Origin: Oenanthe sinensis | Lineage: Eukaryota > Streptophyta > Magnoliopsida > Apiales > Apiaceae | Assembly (NCBI GenBank): GCA_028671895.1 | Contig: CM053813.1 | Location: forward strand, 45,106,501-45,170,500 | DNA: 64,000 bases | Direction of reading: 5' to 3' | Shown here: piece by piece, positions 11,160-22,932 of the stretch | Numbering within the stretch: position 1 is the first letter of the stretch | Layout: each line of letters begins with the position of its first letter | Notes under the pieces: generated by a model | The model's database searches: none | What the model was told of the DNA's origin: nothing | Seen by the model: only the letters and a program-made list of their open reading frames with translations | Made by a program: the position numbers and the translations under genes

Positions 11160-12064
11160 GGAGTTCAAGATTTTCCAGTGATCTCAAGTTGTACACGGTG
11201 TTCAGGAAGAATTTAAAGGCTATTGTCATAACTTATATTTAGCTTTACGAAGACGTCCAATAAAATCTAGTAACTCCGAAACAGATAGTTTCGCCACATC
11301 GAGCACTTCAGGGTTTCAATTTGCCCAATTCTATGGGCAATGCTTCCAGACTATCGCAGCCACTAATATTGTAGACTTTTCAGTTCCCTCAAGTTGCAAG
11401 TGTTAGGGAGACTTCTTGGGTTCAGACACCCCCGTAAATTTAAGAAAATAAATTTCTCCAAACTTCCAATTGAATTGTCGTCCTCTTCTAGGTTTGTACA
11501 GCCCTCAAAAATTGAAGTTTCAAGAAACATACTCATGGTACCTACCTTGTGTAGCTCCCACATTATTCTCATTTTATTTCATTGAAGCCAAAGGGTAACA
11601 AGTCTTTATTCAAACACTCTAATTGGAACCAATTCCAATTGATCCGCCTAAAATTTTCAAATGTCTGTTCGAAGCTTCCAGTAAGATTTACTGGCTTTAG
11701 GTAAAGAAATCTCAATTTACAGTAGATGAATCCCATAAATTTCTGCATCATCTGTTGTTAACTCAATCCTATCATCACCATCTTTGACAGGAAATCTTGA
11801 TCTTGGGACTATTACCATTAATGGATTACAGGAAGAACGAAAGAACCCTCTTCTCCCTATAAAACCATTTGTGGTATTCTTAATAGTATAACTAGTTGAA
11901 GAACCCAAGCTTTTAAAGCAAAGAATCATGCCCAAGAGATGGCATGACACATTTGGCAGTAAATCTAAACACATTGTTGATCCATATTCACTTGATTGCC
12001 TAATCCAATACGGAAACTCTGCCAAAGCGGAAATTTGAATTATATGGCCAAATTGAGAGTATAT
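11160..12064 (-). pseudogene. NLR module 4: C-JID joined to linker and LRR fragments
   Basis: A 3' splice site (GGAACAG) precedes 12064, where the frame IYSQFGHIIQIS begins. It continues through the C-JID-like hallmarks LLPNVSCHLLGMILCF, YTIKNTTNGFI, LMVIVPRS and GIHLL, then ends at TAA 11717-11719. The bases after GIHLL continue as linker-exon sequence (KLRFLYLKPVNLTGSFEQTF), so the WHD part and the start of the linker have been deleted. Further on are LRR scraps (GCTNLEEDDNSIGSL, LNLRGC, SLPNTCNLREL) with frameshifts down to about 11160. It is the most decayed member of the cluster and lies farthest from the intact gene. It is a remnant, although its C-JID exon could still serve an upstream module by splicing. 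Confidence 0.7.
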
Positions 12065-12961
12065 CTGTTCCAAAAATAAAAATAAATAAAGTTAACCAAC
12101 ATATATTTACCCTTCAGTTCATCATATTGGATTGTTTGTTAACAGAAAAAGGTGACTAATTAATCAAATTTTACAACTAAATGGGATCATTGTTGACTAA
12201 TTAATCAATAGAACTAAACTTATATGGCCAGAAATCAGAATTAAAACGGACAATGTTTGTTTTATTCTTACTACTTGATAAGACATATTATTAGTAAATT
12301 ATAGGATTTTTGTATTATATTATATATTCATTTATTTTATTTTTCCTTTTTATGCGTAGTGCCTTTATCTTTAATAAAAAGATTTCCAAAATTTGCTCAA
12401 TAAATCCTCAATATATAAAGAATAAGTGAATTAAAAATAACATTCTAAAAAGTAGAAAAGTCAAATAAATGATGCAAATCGAGGAAATAATCAAGCAAAA
12501 GAGGAAATCACGATCAAATATTTATATAATTTGTCTCTCGTATTTTTCTTGAATTAATAGGGTGTTAAATTATTGTAGAGAACACTTTTCTCTCTTAGTC
12601 AAGTTGTTATTTTTTTCCTCCACATGTACTCAGAGTTTTATATTGAATAGAAGTTCAAGCCTCTTCATCATTGTCTTGCGAATTCTTTATTTCACATATT
12701 TAAACTATATCGATATTTTTATTACTGAAAAAATGTCTACTAACAGAAGTACAATAGTAGGTGGAGAGAAGAAATAATAATTAAGTAATTAGATGTGGGG
12801 GGAGGGAGGGGGGGGGGAGTTTTCTCGGAAAAGAAATGAATTTTTATAAATAAATCTTCAATTATAAGCCTAAACTGGAAAGGTTTTGGAGATGCATTTA
12901 TAACAACAATCTCATAATGGAAACACTTTTAGCACACTAATAATTAAGAAAATTGTCAAAC
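12065..12961. other. Spacer between NLR modules 3 and 4
   Basis: The region separates the LRR exon of module 3 from the C-JID exon of module 4 and would be an intron if the modules were co-transcribed. It is AT-rich and shows no gene. A G-rich run with four or more G-tracts lies at 12797-12818 on the plus strand. Confidence 0.5.
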
Positions 12962-14869
12962 CTGAAAGAAACACTCTGTGGAAATGGATGCCAGAAAATC
13001 TGGGTTGCAACCTTCCAAATGAAGTCGTGCGATAGAAGTGAGTCCCTCCAAACCTTGAACATCAGACAAACCACTACAATCTGTAAGGTCCAACATCCAT
13101 AACTTTTTCAAATTGGACGGATTTGGGAACCTTTGCATAGACTTACAACCAGAGACCGTAATCCATTTGAGATTAGGAGGAAGCTCTGTAACAGACAACA
13201 GATTATGACAATCTTTAAGATCCAGATACTCTATGTTTGTGAGCTGAGTCAATGCCGTAGGCAATGCTTCCAAACTACAGCAATCATGAATATCTAAAAC
13301 TTTGAGTGCTCTCAAGTTACAAATGGTGTGTGGAAGACTTTTTAGCTTCTCACAACCATGCAAATATAAGAAAAGAAGCCTAACCAAACCTCCAATTGAT
13401 ATGTGGACCTCCTCCAAGCTTATACAGTCATTAAAAATTAAAGTTACAAGACATGGTAATTTATTAAAGACCGGAGTTGTAACTAAATCTTGAGAAAACG
13501 ACATGTCTAGAATCTTCAAATTTTCAAAAACATGTAAAACCTGAAACAATGAGTGTAATCGGGAGCTTATCAGAATATATTATATTAATTATCATATATG
13601 CAAGAATCTATGCAAAGTGCTTACCAGTTACCATGTTTGGCTCCCACATTGCTCTCATATTGCTATTACGCAACAAAAGAGTTACAAGTTTTTGCGGGTG
13701 AAATCCAGAAGGTAAACATTTGAGAGGGCAAGAGTCCCAACAGAGCCACCTCAAATCTTCGAACTTCTGTTGAAAGCTTCCGGAGATATTTACTCATCCT
13801 TTCAAATGCTTCTACAGTGAAAGAAGCTCCCTGAAGTGCATCCTTTCCAAAGTCAAGCTTGCGAGGAATAATACCGTGAATTGCTTCCGTTCCCTAACAC
13901 ACACACACACATATCATGAAAAAAAAAAGTCGACGAGCAATGTTTTTCAACAAATATGTTCCAGATATGATGTGCCAATTTATATGCATAGATTCATAAG
14001 AAGGAAGAGTTGACGAAATGACATATCATATAAATTCATGAGAAATCAATGTGTGCATATGCTGAATTTACCTGGTGTTCCTTCAACACGTCATATATAT
14101 CTATTGATAACCACAATCTACTATGTTTTCCTGGCTCATCAGGAGAGTTGTTACGTGCAATTTTTCTTCCAGTATGCCGAAGCAGATCATCCATCTCCAA
14201 CTCATGGCAAGCATTGATCATTAGTAAACGTCTCTCAATTAGAACATTAATATTACGATCGACGTTGGAATAGTAGGTTTCGAGTATTTCTACAACCTCT
14301 TTTGCCTTCCATCCGATGAAAAAGGAAGCAATGTCTAGGAATATATCTTGTAGCTCAGGATCAACCAATTTCAACGCATCAAAGCTAGTCTCATGTTTTC
14401 TCACAACATCTTCGATAGTTTTAGTCTCCTCTATTTTATAGAGTAGATGAATCCCAACAATTTTTAAATCATTATCGCCTGTGCATTCAATTATATAGTC
14501 TTCATCTGAGACCGAGAATATTGATTTTGGCACTATCACCATCAGTTGTGAATCAAATGAAGGAACAGCAAGGCTGTCCTGCCATATAAAACCACTTGTA
14601 ATATTCCCAACGGAATAATAACCGTTATTATTGCTCTCACGATCTTGTGAGTTTTCAAAGCAAAGAATGAGGCCCATGAAATTGTGTGACTCATTTGGTA
14701 GCAGACGTGCATTCACATCACTGCACGTAAACTGATTTGAATTCCAAGTAAATGACTCACTTGATCCGGCGGTCCAAAACGGTAATTCAGTAATCCAATC
14801 AGGGTGACTTCTCCGATTTACAGTATCCTTAGTGTAAACACTAATTCTATGCCCAAATTCAGAATACAT
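12962..14869 (-). pseudogene. NLR module 3: C-JID/WHD fusion, broken linker, LRR
   Basis: Exon a (14072-14869, 266 codons) follows a 3' splice site (TTGCAACAG). It encodes a C-JID-like domain (MYSEFGHRISV, LLPNESHNFMGLILCF, NITSGFIW, IVPKSIFSV, GIHLLYK), then directly a winged-helix segment (DPELQDIFLDIASFFIG, MDDLLRHTGRKIA, KHSRLWL), and ends CAG|GTAAAT. The linker exon starts at 13893 (GGAACGG) but has lost about 25 bases after MSK, which shifts the frame to an early stop. The LRR exon (12962-13540, 193 codons) is open, with about eight repeats such as LPCLVTLIFNDCISLEEV. Both intact exons are phase 0. TIR and P-loop are absent. The linker deletion makes this module a pseudogene. Confidence 0.75.
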
Positions 14870-16311
14870 CTGTTGCAACAAATAAACAAAATTGTTTAGA
14901 CAAACAACCTATACTATATTATTAAACATGCAAATGCAAATGTTTGTTCGGTCTATTGTTTAGACAAACAACCTATACTATATTTGTCTTGTACTCTAAC
15001 TTTAAAAATAAGTTTTAATTCATTATTATTTATAATATTTATCTCATACTTAACTCCAAACACAATTTCTAATTAAATTTTAATTTAAATATATTATTAT
15101 ACAAATATTTTTAGCAAAATACACCCTTATACAAATTCTTTTAATTAATTAAAATTAAATATCAAAACTTAAATATCAAAATAAAATATATTTTTATAAT
15201 ATTTAAAACAGATATATTATACATACAACTTGATCCTCAGTCATCTTTTTATACATTATAGTTTTTATTTAATATAATTGTACTCACATTTAACTCAATT
15301 TTATCACTATTCAAACTCTTTAATTTATGTAATTTATAATTTATAGTTAATTTTATGAATATTATAATAAAAAAAGTAACTAATATATAATAATTATTTA
15401 TAAACAACATTGTATAAAAAATATAGAAATAAATTAGTAATAAAATAAATTATCACATAAATTAAATATTTAAATTATATAATATATAATTAATTTATAA
15501 TTTATTAATTATATAATTTATTTGCATAGGTTATAAGTTAGTATTATTTATAAGCAAATATATATATTTTTTAGAAAAGCAATAGCATTGATCAAAATTC
15601 GGGTACAAGATTTGGACTTTAACCCTAACAAAATAAAATGGACTTTAAAGTCCATAGGACTAATCCTAAAAATAAGGTCAGGACCTGATTTAAGACATTA
15701 ATTTCGGACTCCAAGACACAGACTTAACTACGTACTATATATTTGGGGAAGATAAACCGACCAAAAACTAATAGGAAAGAAAACTGGACTTGCATGCTAC
15801 TGATTTACTCCTGATAGTGAACTTCTCTTGCATGGTTCTAGATTTTCACTTGGCTTCGTCATCCCCATCTGGCTGTTGCACTTCATTGTCGACTACTTCA
15901 GGAACTAGATCAACATCATTCACCATTAAAAATCTGGGTTCAACTGGACCTAACCCCATATCCAGGCTCCATAACTCAAGGATCCTTCCAAATGGTTTAG
16001 TTATACCCACCATTTGCTTGTAGTTTTCTGCACCATGACGAGGTAGATAAGCAGCTAAAGCATTCCCATTTGGCTCGGTGATCGTGACATTAACATTAAA
16101 ATTCCTGTCTACACTTCTTCGATCGAGCTGCTGGACTAGTTGCTCATGCTCGGGAATCACTCCTTCTAGAGTAGAGTTCCTCCATTCCCAATACGCCTCT
16201 GAGTGGTCTGACTCCAGATAGTAATTTTCCCAGTTCTCCAAAAACGAATTAAATATAATTTATAATAACAACTTGATATGAACTTTTTAAAATTGTTTTT
16301 TTATCTTATAT
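14870..16311. other. AT-rich spacer with one unrecognised minus-strand ORF
   Basis: Bases 14880-15560 are very AT-rich and hold nothing coding. A direct repeat of about 25 bases (tgtttagacaaacaacctat) occurs at about 14893 and 14958. From 15560 to the LINE the composition changes and includes the ORF at 15846-16241. Confidence 0.5.
15846..16241 (-). CDS. Unrecognised 131-aa ORF
   Basis: An ATG-started frame encodes an acidic protein (MENWENYYLESDHSEAYWEW ... GDDEAK) with no membrane segment or metal-binding motif. GITKPFGRILELWSLDMGLG and PRFLMVNDVDLVPEV are its most distinctive parts. It ends just upstream of the truncated LINE and is less AT-rich than its surroundings, so it may be a fragment of a mobile element or a captured gene. 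No splice sites or promoter were seen. I do not recognise the family, and a chance ORF is possible. Confidence 0.3.
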   Translation of the reverse strand: MENWENYYLESDHSEAYWEWRNSTLEGVIPEHEQLVQQLDRRSVDRNFNVNVTITEPNGNALAAYLPRHGAENYKQMVGITKPFGRILELWSLDMGLGPVEPRFLMVNDVDLVPEVVDNEVQQPDGDDEAK

Positions 16312-19297
16312 TTAAAATTGCCTCTAGGCGACAGAAATACCAAGTTCTATCACCAAGTTATTCAAAAAAGAAGAAAGAAAAAAAACACAAGAAGGATCTT
16401 TTGGCAGAACAAATGGTGGGTGTGGTATAACCCGAATGAAATTAAGATCATTTTCCACCAATACTTCTCATCTTTTTTCATGGAAAGAAATGGCAGAGAA
16501 TTTTTTACTTTAGGAGACTTGGTAGAGAGAAGATTGACAGAAAAAGATCAAGGGTGGTTAGACAGAGACATATAAAAAAAAAATTGAATTAGCTCTGTCT
16601 AAGATGAAAAATGACAAAGCTCCGGGACCTGATGGTTTTAATGTAGGAGCACTTAAATTTTTTTGGCAAGATATTAAAGAAAAATTTTGGAGGTGCTTGG
16701 AGGACTTTAATATTAGACAGAAATTGCCCAGGGGTATCAATTCTACATTCCTGGTATTGATTCCTAAATCAGAAAATCCAAAAGAAGTGCAGGATTTCAG
16801 GCCCATCAGCCTGATTAACTCTACTGCTAAACTGATTTCAAAAGTCTTGGCATCAAGATTGAGCCATTACATAGATTTTCTTGTAGAGGACACTCAGACA
16901 GGTTTCATCAAAGGGAGACAAGCTGCTGAAAGCATTCTCTTAGTAAACGAGGTTTATCATAGTCTAAAAAGCAAGAAAAAGGAAGGTATGATCCTGAAAC
17001 TTGACTTTGCAAAAGCTTTTGATATGGTAAATTGGAACTTCCTATTCTAATGCTTGGAACACATGAATTTCGGGGTCAAATGGATTGCCCGGATAAAATC
17101 ACTACTCTCTACTACCAGAATTTCGGTTCTAGTTAATGGCTCTCCAACCAATGAATTTTCCCCCCAGAAGGGATTAAGACAAGGAGATGCTCTTTTTCCC
17201 TTACTCTTCAACTTGGTGGGAGAAATTTTGAATAGAATGCTCTCTACTGCTGCAAAGAAATGATTTTTCAAAGGAATTAAATTAAACAAAAACTCGAAAT
17301 CAGTCACGCATCTGCAATATGCAGATGACAATTCTTTTCCTGGACGGAAGTTGGGAATCCATCCTAGGGGTTAAAAGAGTACTCCAATGCTTTCAGATCA
17401 TCTCAAGCCTAAAGATAAATTTCAAAAAAAGCAGTCTATATAGTTGTTCCAACAATCAGGAATGCTTACAGATAGGCCCCAATCTTTTAGGTTGTGAAAA
17501 GGGATCTTGGCCAATGAAATATCTGGGAGCTCTTATAGGTACCTCTAGCATTTCAAAGGCCTTTTGACAACCTCTGCTTGGAAAAATCAGTAACACATTG
17601 GCAAGCTGGAAAGCTGAACTCTTGAACCAAGCCGGCAGATTGGTGGTTCTAAAATCAATTCTAGACAGTCTTCCAACTTATTGGTTCAATCTTTATCAGA
17701 TGCCTGTGGGAGTTATCAAGAAAATAGAGACTGTCAGGAAGAGGTTTTTATGGAGAAGTGGAAATGCAAATCTACAAAGCTCTAAAAGACTGCACCCAAT
17801 AAAATGGGACAAAGTTTGCACATCAAAGTCCAGAGGGTTTAGGTCTGGTGCCAATTCAACATAAAAATTTGGCTATTTTGGGAAAATGGGTTGCAAGATG
17901 GCAGAAGTACAAAAATAGAACTTGGAATGTCTGGGTAAGGAAAAAATACAACTGTTTGAAGAGCACAAGGTTAGAAGATTTTGCAGAAAAGGGTAAATTG
18001 TCAGAGATGCTACAAGCGATCACAAAAGTATCGGTTAGCACTCTCTTCAGAAATTTTCTAAAACCAGAAAATTTTGAGTGGAAATTAAACAATGGGAAAA
18101 AATCTTGTTCTGGGAAGATACTTGGTTTCAGCATTCAACCCTTAAAGGTACTTTTGCTAGACTTTACCTAATCTCAAATTTCAAGGAAACTGAGATTTGT
18201 TACTACAAAGATCTCTGGGAGTGTTATGATCACTTTGAGGAAGTTTTCTGGAATAGAAAACTGAGATCTTGGGAGATAAATTAAGTTAAATTGTTAGATC
18301 AAATTCCTGAAACTGTGACTCTAAACAGTAAAGATGATACACTTCTTTGGAAACCAAGAAATGGACCTTACACTTCCAAAGAAAGCACTCTGGTTTTAAG
18401 CAATGAACATCAGTTGGTAGTTCATTTGGAAATTGAGAATACCACCTAAGGTCAAAATTTTCTTATGGAAACTGCATAACAACATTCTCCCAACCAAAGT
18501 CTTCCTTCATGCAAGAATTCCTCTCTCTATCCCCACAATCTTTTGTGAGTTATGTCTTAACAAAGAAGAAAGTTTAGAGCATATTTTTTGGGACTGTGTG
18601 GTTGCCGTAGAACTATGGAAAATGGTTCTATCTTGGTGGGGAGTTAGTTTCCAAGGTTGCTTCAGAAATTCAAGTGACATGTGGGCCTAGGCATCACAAT
18701 TCAAAGATAAAGATCTAAAACACTCATGGAAAGCAATTCTAGCTTCTACACTTTGGACTTTATGAATTCATAGAAATCAAAAAATATTCCAAAGGAATAG
18801 GATGTCAATAAATGATTTGATCATTTTAGTCAAGCTTCGGACTAAGGAATGGTGCAAGGAAGCGGGAATTATGTCGAAAGAATCACTCGAGAGAAAATAA
18901 AAAATTGCAGATGATCAGCAATTTGTTCGATTTCACAGCGCTCATTGATGGCTCTTGGAAAGGAAATCTCAATAGATGTAAGTTTGCAGGAATAGGGGGA
19001 ATTATACTAGATCAACAACGCAAGGTAAGATTCACATTCTCCAAATCTGTAGTAGTAAATTCAGCTTTTGAAGCAGAACTAGCTGCTTTAGAATTCTTGT
19101 TACAAAACTTTTCCAACAGCAAGTGGAAGGATAAGAGTATGCTAATTTACTCAGATAATGCTTTTTCAATCAACAAAATAAATGAGTTCATGATGGATCA
19201 AAATTTGGAATCCTCAATGAATAAAGAGCTACTTCAACTTTTGCTGAGCTGCAAATTCTCGCTTCAGAAAATAGAAAGAAGAAAATTATATAAATAA
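16312..19297 (+). mobile_element. Degenerate LINE (non-LTR) retrotransposon
   Basis: The plus strand carries pieces of one LINE ORF2 split by stops and frameshifts. They are LGDRNTKFYHQVIQKRRKKK before the RT, the RT opening KAPGPDGFNVGALKFFW, FRPISLIN and TGFIKGRQ, LDFAKAFD, GLRQGDALFPLLFN, a YADD box disrupted by an indel at about 17320, and MKYLGALIG. A zinc-binding region follows (PPKVKIFLWKLHNN, CELCLNKEESLEHIFWDC), then an RNase H-like domain (DGSWKGN, AELAALEF, YSDN). The endonuclease is missing, so the 5' end is truncated, and the RNase H domain stops early with no poly-A tail. It sits between NLR modules 2 and 3. It cannot encode a working RT. Confidence 0.85.
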
Positions 19298-19802
19298 GAA
19301 TTATAAAACGAATTAAATATAAATAAGAAAATTATAAAATATTAATAATAAATATGCACATCGTAAAGTTATATTATTAATATATAAATATGTAAAATTC
19401 TGTGATTCGAAATATTATGAACATGATTTTTTAATATATCAAATATATGTTTAATATATTTAAGATTTAAACATATTTTTCATAAGATCTCTATTATGTT
19501 TATTTTATATAAAATTTAATAGATATTATGGTATATGAGATATAATATATATGTATCTATTAATAATATGATAATATAATTATTAATTTGAATAACTTTT
19601 TTTATATTATTAGATTTGCAGTAGTATAATATTAATTGTAATTTATAAATAATTATATAATATATATAATTTTAACCTTACATTAATAACTAATAGATGT
19701 TACTATATTGCTAATGAGATATAAACTTTAAGTTAATATTAAAAAATAAAATGATACATAACAATTACTGTCATAATAATTTTTACATCCCACATTTTCA
19801 TA
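19298..19802. other. AT-rich non-coding DNA
   Basis: No gene, clear tandem repeat or element end was recognised. The stretch lies between the LINE remnant and a hAT-type MITE. Confidence 0.5.
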
Positions 19803-19810
19803 CTAATATA

Positions 19811-20271
19811 TAGGGATGAATATGGTGCGGTTGGGTACGTTTTGCACCTAAAACCGCAACCGCAAGGGTGCGGTTTTTATAATTTAAAACTAAAACCGTC
19901 TCAAACATTATAGGTGCGGTTCGGTTTATAATAAGTGCGGTTTCGATTTAAATGATGCGGTTCGGTTTTAAAACCAATGAGAGTCCGACATAAATTTTTA
20001 TTACTACATTCTGTTATTCAAAAAATTCAAAGACATAAAATTTATAATACAACAGTCCTACAATAAATGAAGGAAAAGAGACCTGCCCAGCACTCTGTTT
20101 TGGTTTTTCAGTTTTAAAAAAAATTATAAACTAAACCCGAACCGTATAATTGATGATGTTTGAACGGTTATACGGTTTTAAAAATTGCGGTTTTTTAAAA
20201 TACGATTTTTATCGGTTTTTGTGCGGTTTCGGTCCGGTTTCGAGTTTAAATCAGTTTTATGCTCATTCCTA
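19811..20271. mobile_element. hAT-type MITE, 461 bp, with perfect 8-bp TSD
   Basis: The element starts tagggatgaatat and ends with the imperfect inverse (right end read inward: taggaatgagcat). It is flanked on both sides by the same 8 bases, ctaatata (19803-19810 and 20272-20279). Inside are many subterminal copies of gcggtt and cggttt, more GC-rich than the flanks. An 8-bp duplication and short terminal repeats starting with TA fit non-autonomous hAT elements. No transposase is encoded. The perfect TSD suggests a fairly recent insertion. Confidence 0.85.
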
Positions 20272-20279
20272 CTAATATA

Positions 20280-21119
20280 TGACAAGTTCTTTATTGAACC
20301 AAACATATTACTCCATATTAATAGTTAATGTGTATTATGACAATTCAACCTGTGTAGTAATATTCTTTTAGAAATATAAATGACTTTTAATTATAAAAAT
20401 AGTTAGCAGTAGTCTTCAGTTATTAAAAATTAATTCAATATAATTTTCTCATATATAAATTGATTAAATTGAAAAAATGTATTTATTAATTTATATTATT
20501 TTAATTTTAATTTGATTTATTTTAAATCAAATAACATTATTCAAAAAATGTGATAACGTGTTTTTGATATAATATTATATATATAATATAGTAATTAAAT
20601 AGAATGGGTAGACTAAAGTTAAACTCTTAGCCATCGAACTCAAATAATTATTTTAAAAAAAATTAATTTCTTCAATTCGATGCAAACCAATATGGGTACC
20701 AAAAGGTTAAGTGTTGTTTTTGTTTGTTTTGTAGATTCGTCTTGTTGCCAAGATCAAATCGAAACAATGTATTGTCGATAGTGGATGTATGAACAGAAGT
20801 CGTGATAACTCAATACTAGAACATGACAGATAAATAATACTACGTCTATACGGAAATCAAGAAGAAATGAAGATAAGGCATATACAGTGGATCAAGACAT
20901 TAGAAGAAGTTTTGAAGTCTACTATAGGTCATTGAAAGAAGTTCATTAATATGTTCATACCTCTGTGAAGAATAATGTGTAAAGACATTCAGGGTTTCAG
21001 AAGTGTTGAAGATTCAGTATAAAAGTGTCACTAAAAGATTTCAGTGTATTAGCTTTGATTGAAAATAGACAGTGTTCGAAGCATAGGAATCTGGAAGAAT
21101 TGAAGACAAGGTAAAGAAA
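20280..21119. other. Non-coding, no feature recognised
   Basis: The left half is AT-rich. From about 20690 the composition becomes more even and leads into the degraded ORF that starts near 21120, so this may be the upstream part of the same old element. Confidence 0.4.
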
Positions 21120-21990
21120 AAGGCCGAGTCATTTCTTGTTGATTTGCCAAAAGGCTGTTACCCTGAGTACGTGCAAGAATTTTATGCTAATTTGACTACT
21201 ACAAGTTTGGGAACTATGTGTCGTTTGTGAGAGATAAGAAAATTACTTTAAACATCGATATTTTGTTCTCTATTTTGCGAATTGAAAATCCTTCTGAGGT
21301 GTCTATTTATACCAAGAAAGGTCCAGTGGTATTAGATGATTTTACTGCATTAGATCAATTGAATGTGATTCGTGGTTTGCATGGTATTTTGGAGTTTAAT
21401 TGTCCAACTACACTGTTACTCCTATGACTTATTTGGTTTTTAAGATTTGCTTGGCCAATATTTGTCTTAGGCTTGGGAGTCGGTCAAATTTTAATTGTCA
21501 AGATGTTTGTGTGGTTGCCATATTGTTAGCTGGAAAGAAGTTTAATCTGTCTAAGCTCTTATTTTGAAAAATGTGATGGATGTTTTTGAGGTTAATCAAG
21601 CTACTGGATTACCATATGGTTATATGTTAACTAGATTGTTTGATGCCAAAAGTTTGGCTCAGTCACACTTGAAAGTTGAAAAGGATGGAACCTTGGCTCA
21701 AATTGAAGTTTCCACACCTGCTGTTACTATTCGGGATCAGTCGAATGATGAAGTAACTAGTAAATTTGAAGAGCTAGCCAAGGAGTTAAGGTATGATAAC
21801 ACAAATTTGAGCATTATGTTGCTCATTTGACTCAGAAAATTGAAAGTCTAATTGATGAGGTCAAATTTTTGAGAGAGTTTGTGATTGAAAAATCTACTGC
21901 TATAAAGTCTCGACCAACTGGAAAGAGTTCAGATGTTACTGGATGCAATCTCACAGTTCTTGCTAGTGCTGTTGTACATTCTGTTCCACA
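21120..21990 (+). pseudogene. Degraded plant transposon-associated ORF
   Basis: Pieces in shifting frames on the plus strand can be read as one protein: KGCYPEYVQEFYANLTTT, FVRDKKITLNIDILFSIL, KKGPVVLDDFTALDQLN, ANICLRLGSRSN, VVAILLAGKKFNLSKL, GLPYGYMLTRLFDA and a tail predicted to be helical (LTQKIESLIDEVKFLREF). This layout resembles the plant 'putative plant transposon protein' family, as does the partial ORF at the left edge of the window. At least three frameshifts or stops (near 21210, 21425, 21565 and 21830) inactivate it. The mother element and its ends were not identified. Confidence 0.5.
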
Positions 21991-22500
21991 CGTTAACCTT
22001 TTTTTATGTAATATATCTATTTTTGGGCACAATTTTTATTTTTTCAATAATAAAAAATATTACATTATCCTCTTTTTTTGCAAAAAAAAAATTACATTTA
22101 AAATTTAAGTAAACCATTAAATACATTAATCATGTTTGTAAAAATTGGGAATCGGAATTTATAGATTAAGGTACTAATTTGGGATTAATCGGATAATTGG
22201 GGATCAATCGAAAGGATTAATCGGAGCAGAAGGATTAATCAGAACAGTAATCGGATTTATTATATTATTATCATAAAATTTAATATATTTATCTAATTTA
22301 CTATATAACATATTATTTTAAAACATTTTATAAATATAAATCGGATTTTATAAATTGTATCGGTCAAATATTTTGGAAGGATTAATCGGGGATTTTTCAA
22401 AAATTGGGGGATTTCTGGAATACTTGACGTTAATTACACTCAATTAAAATGACAAGTTTATATGCTAAATAAGTCAAATTATCCGATATAATATAATCAT
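21991..22500. other. Non-coding; short aatcgg-rich segment
   Basis: Bases 22150-22420 repeat the motif ggattaatcgg in several variants, including twice near the right end (aaggattaatcgggga). This could be a small MITE, but no flanking duplication was identified. The rest is AT-rich. Confidence 0.4.
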
Positions 22501-22830
22501 AGTGCTTGTTTGGTTGACAATAGAAAGTTATTTCCTATGGGAGTTATATTTACTATGGAAGTTATTTCCTATGGGAGTTATATTTACTATGGAAGTTGAA
22601 ATTAACAGGAAATAGAAAAATGTGTTTGGTTGATATGTGGGAATTAATTTCCTATAGAAAGTGTAAGTTACCAAGGGGGTTAGGTAAGTAACTTCCAGTA
22701 ATATATACGTATTGAAACTTTCTAGGAATTTCTATTTCCTTTATTAATTCTAACCGAACAACATTTTTAAAATCCACTTATTAGGTATTTGAACTTCCCA
22801 TGTATTTGAAGTGCAACCAAACGACCTCAT
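22501..22830. mobile_element. Probable MITE with gtttggttg terminal repeats
   Basis: The left end (gtgcttgtttggttgacaat) and the inverse of the right end (ctatgaggtcgtttggttgc) are similar. The interior has a perfect 34-bp tandem duplication (unit gttatttcctatgggagtta and onward, about 22525-22600) and no ORF. The element at 41.71-41.93 kb has closely similar ends, so both probably belong to one non-autonomous DNA transposon family. The target duplication could not be resolved. Confidence 0.55.
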
Positions 22831-22932
22831 AGTTTTTCTTGCTAGTTATAATATAATCATAGTTAGTTTTGTACTATTTATTTATAATTTAAAAACTAGC
22901 AATGAAATCAGGAGAGTTTGAGATGAGCAAAC

